Part shown: piece by piece, positions 7,016 to 13,197 of the stretch
Numbering within the stretch: position 1 is the first letter of the stretch
Layout of the letters: each line of letters opens with the position of its first letter
Translations under genes and position numbers: made by a program
Source of the DNA: Modestobacter sp.
GTDB lineage: Bacteria > Actinomycetota > Actinomycetes > Mycobacteriales > Geodermatophilaceae
Direction: 5' to 3'
Length of the DNA: 17,207 bases
Assembly: GCA_025966175.1 (NCBI GenBank)
Contig: JAOPVN010000618.1
Location: 1 to 17,207 of the forward strand
The notes under the pieces: model-generated
The model's database searches: none
The model's input: the letters and a program-made list of their open reading frames with translations, nothing else
What the model was told of the DNA's origin: nothing

Positions 7016-8071
7016 ATGAGCGCAAAGAAGCGCGTCTGGCCGACCGTCGCGACGTTGGGGCTGGCCGTCGCCATGGCGACCGCCGGCTGTGCGTCCACCG
7101 ACAAGAGCGGCGGCTCCGCGTCGGCGAACGAATCGCTCGGCAGCAAGGCGGAGCCGAGCATCTACTGCGGTAGCGAGTGCCAGCAGCAGCTCCAGCTGTC
7201 CGCGGCACCCGATTCGATCGACTGCTCGGTCGGCGTCTCCTGGAGCAGCGCGTCGTTCCCGTACGGAGCCAAGTCGACCACCCAGATCCCGGAGTTCGCC
7301 AAGGCGTTCTTCCCGAAGATGAAGGTCACCGTCTCCGACGGCCGGGGTGACGCCACCACCCAGGCCGACCAGGTCGCCGACATGGTCGCCAAGGGCATCA
7401 AGGTCCTGATCATCTCCCCGCAGGACGCCACGGCGCTGGCCGGTGCGGTGGACCGCGCCAAGGCGGCAGGCGTCAGCGTCATCTCGGCCGACCGACAGGT
7501 CGCCACCGACGTCTCGACCTACATCGGCTCGGACAACGTGGAGGCCGGCCTGGCGGACGGCAAGGCCGTCGTGGACGCGCTCGGTGGCAAGGGGAACGTC
7601 GTCGAGCTCTCGGGGAGCCTGGGCGCCTCGCCGACCATCGACCGGGCGAAGGGCTTCCGGGACGGCATCGCCGGATCGGGCATCCAGATCGTGGCGTCCC
7701 AGACGGCCGACTACGACCGGGCCACCGGCGTGAAGGTCACCGAGGACCTGCTGCAGCGCTTCCCCAAGGGCGAGATCCAGGCGCTCTACGCGCACAACGA
7801 CCAGATGGCGTTCGGCGCTGCGCAGGCCATCAAGGAGCAGGGGCGCACCGAGATCAAGATCTTCTCGATCGACGGTGAGGTGAATGCGCTGCAGGACGTC
7901 AAGGACGGCGTCTTCGCGGCCACCGTCGGCTACCCCCTGGTCGTCAAGGAGTCGACCTTGGCAGCCGCGAAGCTCTGCGCCGGCGAGCCGGTCGACAACC
8001 GCATCAAGCTCGATTCCACGCTGATCGACAAGACCAACGTCGACCAGTACATCGGCAAGGCGCCGCAGTGA
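7016..8071 (+). CDS. Sugar-binding lipoprotein of the ABC importer (periplasmic-binding-protein type I fold)
   Basis: This 351-residue lipoprotein precursor has a positively charged start (MSAKKR), a hydrophobic stretch and the lipobox ATAG-C with lipidated Cys25, followed by a Ser/Gly linker. The mature domain matches the ribose-binding-like family (Peripla_BP_4): ISPQDATALAGAVDRAKAAG (134-153), the hinge region near GSDNVEAG, ALYAHNDQMAFGAAQA (256-271) and FSIDG. I chose ATG 7016 because GGAAAG lies nine bases upstream; a GTG two codons earlier (7010) is too close to that site. Unusually, residues 51-70 carry three cysteines (Cys51, Cys55, Cys70) before the core fold, with another at 321. 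It delivers substrate to the permease from outside the membrane. Confidence 0.93.
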   Translation: MSAKKRVWPTVATLGLAVAMATAGCASTDKSGGSASANESLGSKAEPSIYCGSECQQQLQLSAAPDSIDCSVGVSWSSASFPYGAKSTTQIPEFAKAFFPKMKVTVSDGRGDATTQADQVADMVAKGIKVLIISPQDATALAGAVDRAKAAGVSVISADRQVATDVSTYIGSDNVEAGLADGKAVVDALGGKGNVVELSGSLGASPTIDRAKGFRDGIAGSGIQIVASQTADYDRATGVKVTEDLLQRFPKGEIQALYAHNDQMAFGAAQAIKEQGRTEIKIFSIDGEVNALQDVKDGVFAATVGYPLVVKESTLAAAKLCAGEPVDNRIKLDSTLIDKTNVDQYIGKAPQ

Positions 8072-8099
8072 TCCGGACCTGGAACGAAAGGAAAGAACA

Positions 8100-8963
8100 G
8101 TGAAGATCTCGTACAACACCTGGGCATACTCCAGCTTCTTCGTCTGGGTGCCCTCGTACACCCTGGAAGAGACGATCAAGCGCATCGCCAGCTTCGGCTA
8201 CGACGGCATCGAGATCGGCGCAGCTGCGCCGCACGCCTACCCGGCGCACCTCGGGGCGGATCGTCGCCGGCTTATCAAGGACCTCCTCGACGAGCACGGC
8301 ATCTCGCTGTCCAGCATGCTGCCGGCGCCCTCCGGGGGCCCGGGCAACAACCCGGCGTCGCCGTACGTGGAAGAGCGGCGCGCCACGATCGAGCACTACA
8401 AGGAGCTCGCCGAGCTCACTGCCACCTGGGGTGGCAAGACGCTCATCTACCTGCCGGGCTGGATGATCCACGGCACCACCCGGCGGCAGGCGTGGCAGTG
8501 GACCCGTGAGTGCCTGACCGAGATCGCCGACTCCATCGCGCACACCGGCGTGACGTTGGTGATCGAGCCGACCTCGCATGACACGAATCTCTGCGAGAGC
8601 GCCGACGACGCGATCGAGCTGATGGAGGACGTCAACCGGGACAACGTCAAGCTCATGTTCGACACGTTCCATGTGATGTACCGGCGCGAAGTCCTCAGCG
8701 ACTACGCGTACAAGATGGGGAAGAACCTCAAGCACATCCACCTCTCGGACAACGACCGGCTCCCCCCGGGATCCGGGGTCGGGGACTTCCCGTCGCTCGT
8801 CGACGCGCTGCTGGACGTCGAATACGACGGTTACCTCACCATGGAGACGGGGTTCCACCGGCGCGGCATCGAGCCCGACGAGGACGCGCGCACCGGCATC
8901 GAGTACCTGCGACCGCTGGTCGAGGCGAAGGAGAAGGCCCGGGGCATCCTGCAGACGCCCTAG
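8100..8963 (+). CDS. Sugar (phosphate) isomerase/epimerase, TIM barrel (D-tagatose 3-epimerase/FrlC-like)
   Basis: This 287-residue protein is the usual length for the xylose-isomerase-like TIM-barrel superfamily. The expected divalent-metal ligands are visible in order: Glu156 (VIEP), Asp188 with His191 (MFDTFHV), His214 (KHIHLSDNDR) and Glu249 (METG). The N-terminal GYDGIEIGAAAPHAY resembles ketose 3-epimerases and fructoselysine 3-epimerase. Some members instead catalyse elimination or hydration of 3-keto sugars, so the reaction is not fixed by the fold. GTG 8100 has AGGA seven bases upstream. It follows the binding-protein gene by 28 bases and is the last gene before a strong hairpin, so it is co-transcribed with the importer and probably acts on the imported sugar. 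Confidence 0.88.
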   Translation: MKISYNTWAYSSFFVWVPSYTLEETIKRIASFGYDGIEIGAAAPHAYPAHLGADRRRLIKDLLDEHGISLSSMLPAPSGGPGNNPASPYVEERRATIEHYKELAELTATWGGKTLIYLPGWMIHGTTRRQAWQWTRECLTEIADSIAHTGVTLVIEPTSHDTNLCESADDAIELMEDVNRDNVKLMFDTFHVMYRREVLSDYAYKMGKNLKHIHLSDNDRLPPGSGVGDFPSLVDALLDVEYDGYLTMETGFHRRGIEPDEDARTGIEYLRPLVEAKEKARGILQTP

Positions 8964-9014
8964 CCACCGGGGTCCTGGCCACCGGCGTCGACTGAGCCGG
9001 ACGACAGGCGAAAC

Positions 9015-9057
9015 GCTGGGGTCTTCTCGACCTCGCCCGGGTCGAGAAGACCCCAGC
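9015..9057. terminator. Strong 18-bp perfect hairpin after the ABC/epimerase genes
   Basis: The arms at 9015-9032 and 9040-9057 are exactly complementary over 18 bases (outer GCTGGGG, inner CTCGACC) around the 7-base loop TCGCCCG. It starts 51 bases after the epimerase stop. There is no proper T-run (CTTTTCG follows at 9074), but actinobacterial terminators often lack one. It could fully or partly terminate the first transcript, or stabilise a processed mRNA 3' end. Confidence 0.7.
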
Positions 9058-9091
9058 CCCGCCCACCCCGCCGCTTTTCGTCACAACAGAA

Positions 9092-9129
9092 GCTGCCATC
9101 GGCAGCGGCTGAACAGAGAACCAGTTCAG
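9092..9129. promoter_or_regulatory. Leader region of the oxidoreductase gene: small hairpin and operator-like dyad
   Basis: A perfect hairpin, GCTGCC-ATC-GGCAGC (9092-9106), is followed at once by the inverted repeat CTGAAC-N9-GTTCAG (9109-9129, 21 bases overall), a layout typical of repressor sites. The repeat is 27 bases before the GTG of the Gfo/Idh gene. I could not identify a -35/-10 pair between the upstream terminator and the gene. Confidence 0.35.
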
Positions 9130-9156
9130 GTCACAGATGGAGAAGAGGACTACGTC

Positions 9157-10350
9157 GTGGCATCCACGCAGGTGCTCCGGGTCGGGATCGTCGGACTCGA
9201 ATTCGGAGCCGAGTTCATCCCGATCTACCAGCGCCACCCGAACGCCGAGATGTATGCGATCTGCCAGCGCACCGAGTCCAAGCTGAACGAGGTCGGCGAC
9301 CAGTTCGGCATCGATGTGCGGTACACCGACTATGCGGACATGCTCGCCGATCCGAACATCGACATCATCCACATCAACACGCCGTTGCAGTTGCACGCCG
9401 ACCAGGCCGTTGCCGCGCTCGAGGCCGGCAAGCACGTGGGCTGCACCATCCCGATGGCAACGTCGGTGGAGGACTGTCGGCGCATCGTCGAGGCCCAGCA
9501 GCGCACGGGGCTGACGTACATGATGATGGAGACGACGCTCTACAGCCGCGAGTTCCTCCACCTGCAGGAGCTCTACCGCAGCGGTCAGCTGGGCACGATC
9601 CAGTTCTTGCGTGCGTCGCACCATCAGGACATGACGGGCTGGCCCTCCTACTGGGACGGCATGCCGCCCATGTACAACGCCACCCACGCGATCGGGCCGA
9701 CCCTGGGGCTTGCCGGATATCAGGCCGAACACGTCCAGTGCCTCGGCTCCGGTGAGGTCTTCGATCGGATGAAGGGGCAGTACGGCTCGCCCTTCGCCAT
9801 CGAGTCCACCCACATCGCGTTCCTGAACAGCCAGGTCGGCGCCGAGGTGACCCGCCATCTGTGGGCGGTGGCCCGGCAGTACCGGGAGAGCTTCGACGTC
9901 TACGGCTCCATCCGGTCCTTCGAGTGGGCGCAGACCGAGGACGGCGAGCACGTGCTCTACCTGGGGGAGACCCCCCAACGGGTCTCTGCCCCGGACTTCG
10001 CCCACCGGCTCCCCGAGGAGATCCAGTCCTTCACCACCGCCGGGGTGTACACCTCCGGCGGCGAGACGGAGCACCGGTCCTTCGTGCAGGGAGGCGGGCA
10101 CGGCGGTTCGCACCCGCACCTGGCCCACCGACTGCTGCAGGCAGTCCTCGGCGAGGCGCCGTCCTACCCCAACGCGGTCCAGGCAGCGAACATCACCTGC
10201 TCAGGCATCCTGTCCCACGCCTCGGCCCTGCAGGGCGGCGAACGTATCCACCTGCCGGAGTGGACCCTTTCCGACGCGAAGCCCTTCGTCGTCGAGCTCG
10301 ACCAGAGCGTGGAGCCGCCGTGGGCCAAGGAGACCCGCGAGCTCGGCTGA
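9157..10350 (+). CDS. Gfo/Idh/MocA family oxidoreductase, divergent subfamily lacking the EKP motif
   Basis: This 397-residue protein has an N-terminal Rossmann fold (LRVGIVGLEFGAEF, residues 7-20; a typical family start except that the second motif glycine position reads E-F-G) and a C-terminal alpha/beta domain. The segment DIIHINTPLQLHADQAVAALEAGKHV is standard for the family. At the next position, where most members have E-K-P with the catalytic lysine, this protein reads T97-I98-P99. The C-terminal active-site motif reads YNATH (173-177), keeping His177 but with Asn where Asp is usual. The start is GTG 9157, with AGAGGA seven bases upstream. It would oxidise a sugar hydroxyl with NAD(P), or a related reaction if the changed residues abolish hydride transfer. 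The SDR gene follows 76 bases later. Confidence 0.9.
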   Translation: MASTQVLRVGIVGLEFGAEFIPIYQRHPNAEMYAICQRTESKLNEVGDQFGIDVRYTDYADMLADPNIDIIHINTPLQLHADQAVAALEAGKHVGCTIPMATSVEDCRRIVEAQQRTGLTYMMMETTLYSREFLHLQELYRSGQLGTIQFLRASHHQDMTGWPSYWDGMPPMYNATHAIGPTLGLAGYQAEHVQCLGSGEVFDRMKGQYGSPFAIESTHIAFLNSQVGAEVTRHLWAVARQYRESFDVYGSIRSFEWAQTEDGEHVLYLGETPQRVSAPDFAHRLPEEIQSFTTAGVYTSGGETEHRSFVQGGGHGGSHPHLAHRLLQAVLGEAPSYPNAVQAANITCSGILSHASALQGGERIHLPEWTLSDAKPFVVELDQSVEPPWAKETRELG

Positions 10351-10426
10351 CCGTTTCCCACCCCTCATCACCGGAAGACCAGTGCCGGACGCTCGAGCGA
10401 CGGCGGATCACGAAGAGGAAAATGCA

Positions 10427-11242
10427 ATGGGCTTGTTCGACGGGAAAGTCGCCTTCATCACCGGTGCCGGCCGGGGACAGGGCCGCAGTCACGCGCTCCG
10501 TATCGCCCAGGAAGGCGCGGACGTCGCGCTCGTGGACCTCGGCAGCGCCGGCAAGGTCGAGAACCCCGATTACCGCACGTCCACCTCCGACGACCTCGCC
10601 GAGACCCAGGCGATGGTGGAAGCGCTGGACCGACGAGCGCTGACGTTCGAGGTCGACGTCCGTGACCACCAGGGCCTCAAGGAGGCCGCGGACCGGACAG
10701 CAGCCGAACTGGGTGGCATCGACTACGTCGTGGCCAACGCCGGCATCTCCGACGGGTTCTTCCCCATCTGGGACCTGCCGGTCGAGAACTGGCAGACGAT
10801 GCTCGACATCAACCTGAGCGGCGTGTTCTACACGTGCAAGGCGACGGTGCCGCACGTTCGCGCGCGGGGCGAAGGTGGGTCGATCGTGCTGATCGGATCC
10901 GTGGCCGCGATCAAGTCCTACGGCTGGCTGGCGCACTACTCCGCGGCCAAGTTCGGCGTCCGCGGTCTCGCCACGGCCATCGCCAAGGAGCTCGCTCCCG
11001 AGTACATCCGGTGCAACAGCCTCCACCCCGGCGCGATCAACACGGACATGACGGCGGCCATGGAGTACCTCGGCAACGTGCCGCGTGAGCAGCTGCTGCA
11101 GCAGTTCCGGGACCAGCAGCTGCTGGAGCGCAACATCGAGCCGCGTGACTCCACGGCGGCGGTGGTCTGGCTGCTGTCCGACGAGTCACGATTCGTGACC
11201 GGTCAGGAGATCATCGTCGACGGCGGGGAGAGCAAGAAGTAG
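10427..11242 (+). CDS. SDR family oxidoreductase, mycofactocin-coupled type
   Basis: This 271-residue classical SDR has the cofactor motif TGAGRGQG (12-19), NAG (104-106) and the tetrad Asn129, Ser158, Tyr171 and Lys175. The segment GKVAFITGAGRGQGRSHALR, the Asp after beta-2 (VDLG) and the insertion preceding DDLAETQAMVEALDRR (55-70) are the pattern I associate with mycofactocin-coupled SDRs (carveol-dehydrogenase-like), which hold NAD non-exchangeably and pass electrons to mycofactocin. That assignment is by memory of the pattern. ATG 10427 has AGAGGAA six bases upstream; a GTG at 10382 in the same frame is less likely. It probably acts with the preceding Gfo/Idh enzyme on the same carbohydrate or alcohol, and is followed by a hairpin. 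Confidence 0.92.
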   Translation: MGLFDGKVAFITGAGRGQGRSHALRIAQEGADVALVDLGSAGKVENPDYRTSTSDDLAETQAMVEALDRRALTFEVDVRDHQGLKEAADRTAAELGGIDYVVANAGISDGFFPIWDLPVENWQTMLDINLSGVFYTCKATVPHVRARGEGGSIVLIGSVAAIKSYGWLAHYSAAKFGVRGLATAIAKELAPEYIRCNSLHPGAINTDMTAAMEYLGNVPREQLLQQFRDQQLLERNIEPRDSTAAVVWLLSDESRFVTGQEIIVDGGESKK

Positions 11243-11270
11243 TCCCGAGTCAGGGAACGACAGAGCTGCC

Positions 11271-11303
11271 TGCTGCTCGGTGGTCACCGACCACCGAGCA
11301 GCA
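11271..11303. terminator. 15-bp perfect hairpin terminator after the SDR gene
   Basis: The arms 11271-11285 and 11289-11303 (outer TGCTGCTCGG, inner GGTC/GACC) are exactly complementary with a minimal 3-base centre; opening the inner pairs gives a 7-base loop. It lies 28 bases after the SDR stop and is the natural end of the catabolic transcript. No T-tract follows. Confidence 0.65.
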
Positions 11304-11353
11304 CGCCGCAGCCACACCACATCACGGGACACGAAGAGCTCGGAGCCAGCCAG

Positions 11354-11557
11354 ATGACCCCTTTCCTCCTCCTGCTCATGGGGGTGCTCACCCTCCTGGC
11401 CACTGCCGTCACGGTTGCGTTCGTCCCGGCCATCCCGCTGTCCGACGTGCCGGCCTGCTGTCGGGGACGAGTCGACTCGTTCCTGCGACATTCCAGGTGG
11501 ATCGTGTTCTGCGCCGGTGCGGCAGTCATGGTGGGTTTCGGCCTGCTGATCGGTTAG
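11354..11557 (+). CDS. Small hypothetical membrane protein (67 aa)
   Basis: The translation has two hydrophobic segments, about residues 3-29 (PFLLLLMGVLTLLATAVTVA and on) and 49-66 (WIVFCAGAAVMVGFGLLIG). A short polar loop containing a Cys-Cys pair (ACCRGRVDSFLRHSR) separates them. ATG 11354 has GGAG eight bases upstream. It sits between a terminator hairpin and a convergent gene set, so it would need its own promoter or readthrough from the SDR transcript. I do not recognise a family. A chance frame is possible, but the clean two-helix layout and terminal positions of the helices favour a real small membrane protein. Confidence 0.5.
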   Translation: MTPFLLLLMGVLTLLATAVTVAFVPAIPLSDVPACCRGRVDSFLRHSRWIVFCAGAAVMVGFGLLIG

Positions 11558-11612
11558 ACACATCAGCCCGAGGTCGCCGCGGTCACCCGTCCGTGCTGCT
11601 GGTCCCCTTCTC

Positions 11613-11645
11613 GGCGCGGCTGGGCTGCACCCGCATCGGCTCGCC
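11613..11645. repeat. 33-bp direct repeat, copy A
   Basis: This is an exact match to 15813-15845, in the same orientation and exactly 4,200 bases away. On the minus strand it encodes GEPMRVQPSRA in both places. Flanking bases differ immediately on both sides. Confidence 0.9.
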
Positions 11646-11660
11646 CAAGATGGTCGGAGC

Positions 11661-11684
11661 GGTTGCGGTTGCGGTTGCGGTCGC
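11661..11684. repeat. Short hexamer tandem repeat (GGTTGC x3 plus a GGTCGC variant)
   Basis: Three perfect GGTTGC units are followed by GGTCGC. On the minus strand it produces the Ala-Thr run in the 39-codon ORF and lies directly beside the duplicated ligD tail, so slippage or repair may have shaped this junction. Confidence 0.8.
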
Positions 11685-11729
11685 GGCGGTGGAAAGGGCC
11701 ATCGAGATCGGAGCGGTCGCCCCGGCAGC

Positions 11730-12563
11730 TCAGTCGGTCGTGCCGATCGTGAGCCCTGCAGGCGCGGCCGGCGCCTCGATGACGCGGGATCGCCGGTGGG
11801 CCGGTGGTCTGTAACCCGGCCTGTTGGCGGGCGCCAGGAGCGGCCGGACCTGCCGATGGCTCGGAACCGTCCCCGCCAGGGGTCCGCCGCGGTGCGGGAG
11901 GAGGTCGGTCGGGTCCAGGGCGATCGAGCGGAAGGTGCCGTCCAGCAGTGCCGGCGCCAGGTCGGGTCGATGCGCCCAGATGTACTCCGGTACGCCCGCC
12001 AGGACGCAGACGCAGGGCGTGCTGGCGGGGGAGCCCAGGTAGTACTGCGAGGTCGCCCCGGGCATCGCGGTCATCGGCACACTGATCACCCGCAGGAGCC
12101 GGAGCACTCGGTCGTCCAGGACGGTGACCAGGCCCTCGGCGCCATGGCCCAGCGACCACCGGTACAAGCCGTGGCACAGAGCGAGCGTGATCTCGGCGCC
12201 GGCTGCGCCGCGCCGGTAGCGCGGGTCCACGGCCAGGGTCGCCACGTCCACGATCGGCCGGCCGGCCAGCCCCGCCGTCCGCAGGCTGTCCGGCACGGAC
12301 AGCCTCCAGGGCTCGCCGGCCACGTCGGTCAGGGTCTTCACCTCGCCGGTGCTGTCCGGGAGCACGAGCCGCGCGACGCCGACGGCCGTCCCGTCCCGGT
12401 CGTCGATCACCGTGACGAAGGCGGAGCGGTCGGCGTAGGGGCCGTACTCGCGCTCCATCACCTCCGGGGTGTTGTCGAAGGCCTCGAGGAACACCCGCGT
12501 CTCGACGTCCCGGGCGGCCTCCTGCTCCGCGGCGGAGTCAGCGACGAGCAGCCGGAGCGCCAT
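11730..12563 (-). CDS. GNAT-fold protein with resemblance to acyl-homoserine-lactone/N-acyl amino acid synthases
   Basis: This is a 277-residue protein. The first half (ETRVFLEAF...MEREYGPYADRSAFVTVID, residues 21-54, then VGVARLVLPDSTGE, 61-74) recalls LuxI/FeeM-type synthases, which have a conserved Arg-Phe helix, acidic-Tyr segment and G-x-x-R-L strand. VDVATLAVDPRYRRGAAGAE (105-124) looks like a GNAT acyl-CoA loop with R-x-x-G-x-A. Residues 225-277 are Pro/Arg/Ala-rich and probably disordered. ATG 12563 lies one base after the upstream AdoMetDC-like stop (TGA-C-ATG), so the two are translationally coupled and probably work together. If the resemblance is right, it would transfer an acyl group to an amine such as an amino acid or polyamine. 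An ordinary uncharacterised acetyltransferase is the alternative. Confidence 0.6.
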   Translation of the reverse strand: MALRLLVADSAAEQEAARDVETRVFLEAFDNTPEVMEREYGPYADRSAFVTVIDDRDGTAVGVARLVLPDSTGEVKTLTDVAGEPWRLSVPDSLRTAGLAGRPIVDVATLAVDPRYRRGAAGAEITLALCHGLYRWSLGHGAEGLVTVLDDRVLRLLRVISVPMTAMPGATSQYYLGSPASTPCVCVLAGVPEYIWAHRPDLAPALLDGTFRSIALDPTDLLPHRGGPLAGTVPSHRQVRPLLAPANRPGYRPPAHRRSRVIEAPAAPAGLTIGTTD

Positions 12564-12564
12564 G

Positions 12565-13050
12565 TCAGAACGACTTCGCGACGACGGGGTCGGCCCGGAA
12601 GAAGTCGCGGGTGAACGCCACCGCGGTGTCCACGTCGAAGCCCTTGCACGTGTACACGTCCACCGAGAAGAACAGCCGTGGCTTCTCCCAGGCGTAGAAG
12701 TGCGCTCCCGACGTCTCCCAGTGGATCCACCCCGCCCAGCCGTACAGGTCGGAGCAGTGCGTCACCGGCTCGATGAGCTGCACCATGTCGGTCACGCGGG
12801 ACAGGGCGGAGAGGTAGCGCCGGATCTGCGCCTCGCCGATGGGGGCTGCAGGAACTCCCTCCATGACCAGTCGCTGACGGAGGATCTCCGGAGCGAGGTC
12901 GCGCCACTCGTCGGGCGCGGCCCGGTGGGAGATTCCGGCGACGTCGCTGCGGAGGCGAGTGCCGAAGAGCTCGACGGCCGGCGTGGAGGGGGCCATCTGC
13001 TCGGCCTGGCGGGTCGGAGGCAGCTGCTCGACGTGCCGGGATGCAGTCAT
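12565..13050 (-). CDS. S-adenosylmethionine decarboxylase-like protein
   Basis: This 161-residue protein begins the fold at ELFGTRLRSDVAGI and ends with FFSVDVYTCKGFDVDTAVAF-TRDFF, the conserved C-terminal block of AdoMet decarboxylases (compare VDVFTC). Aligned to bacterial SpeD, Ser114 in TSGAHFYAW would be the serine that becomes the pyruvoyl group and Cys135 the catalytic cysteine. The processing histidine appears as Tyr119, with His117 nearby, and there is one extra residue before the Cys block. A diverged activity is therefore possible (relatives decarboxylate Orn or Arg) or autoprocessing may be lost. The start is uncertain: ATG 13050 or ATG 12996 (residue 19), neither with a strong ribosome site. 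The frame is open upstream to 13155 but without family features. It is coupled to the GNAT-like gene. Confidence 0.6.
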   Translation of the reverse strand: MTASRHVEQLPPTRQAEQMAPSTPAVELFGTRLRSDVAGISHRAAPDEWRDLAPEILRQRLVMEGVPAAPIGEAQIRRYLSALSRVTDMVQLIEPVTHCSDLYGWAGWIHWETSGAHFYAWEKPRLFFSVDVYTCKGFDVDTAVAFTRDFFRADPVVAKSF

Positions 13051-13197
13051 GCACTGAGCCTGGCGGCAGCACAGCGCACGCTCCGGCTCTGACGCGCATG
13101 TCCGGGTGTCGACAAGTGACCAGATCTCGGGTCGCGACTGGCAGGCCTGCGGCACGGGCCCAGACGGATCTCATCTGGACGGCCGGCCGCGCTCGGC
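13051..13197 (-). other. 147-bp intergenic region upstream of the AdoMetDC-like gene
   Basis: It must contain the end of the GGDEF-EAL transcript and/or the promoter of the AdoMetDC-like/GNAT pair. A weak dyad, CCAGA-N9-TCTGG, lies near 13160-13180. I found no good promoter hexamers. Confidence 0.4.

Larger units (their letters stand above)
11583..11702 (-). pseudogene. 39-codon ORF ending in a copy of the LigD C-terminal tail
   Basis: On the minus strand, ATG 11702 to TGA 11583 encodes MALST, an Ala-Thr repeat (ATATATATAP, from a GGTTGC-type hexamer repeat), and then ILGEPMRVQPSRAEKGTSS-TDG. The last part matches the C-terminus of the LigD polymerase protein at 15786-16853 (MPGEPMRVQPSRAKRSTSA-NG): 33 bases are identical, in the same frame, and both end shortly after. 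Upstream of this the similarity stops. I read it as a remnant or transplanted 3' end of a ligD-like gene. It is in frame with the GNAT gene, whose TGA at 11730 is nine codons before this ATG, so readthrough would append the tail. No clear ribosome site is present. Confidence 0.5.

Noticed and set aside
6938..8185. Minus-strand 415-codon frame opposite the binding-protein gene
   Set aside because: The complementary strand encodes a complete lipoprotein with signal peptide and known motifs; this frame shows none.
4309..9120. Recurring GAGAA-type words in several gaps (near 4313, 6973, 9043 and 9115) as a shared regulator site
   Set aside because: The flanks differ, one copy is inside the terminator stem and another inside a separate small TTCTC-CC-GAGAA dyad; a 5-base word is expected this often by chance.
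8836..10128. Minus-strand 430-codon frame opposite the Gfo/Idh gene
   Set aside because: It is a shadow of the oxidoreductase, crosses the strong hairpin at 9015-9057 and has no recognisable motif.
11558..11729. Mobile element explaining the 33-bp repeat
   Set aside because: There are no terminal inverted repeats, target duplications or transposase; the repeat is coding sequence of a ligD-like gene in both places.
11563..12177. Minus-strand 204-codon frame overlapping the GNAT 3' half
   Set aside because: It is out of frame with the GNAT motifs, has Arg/Pro-rich composition and reads through the ligD-tail repeat in the wrong frame.
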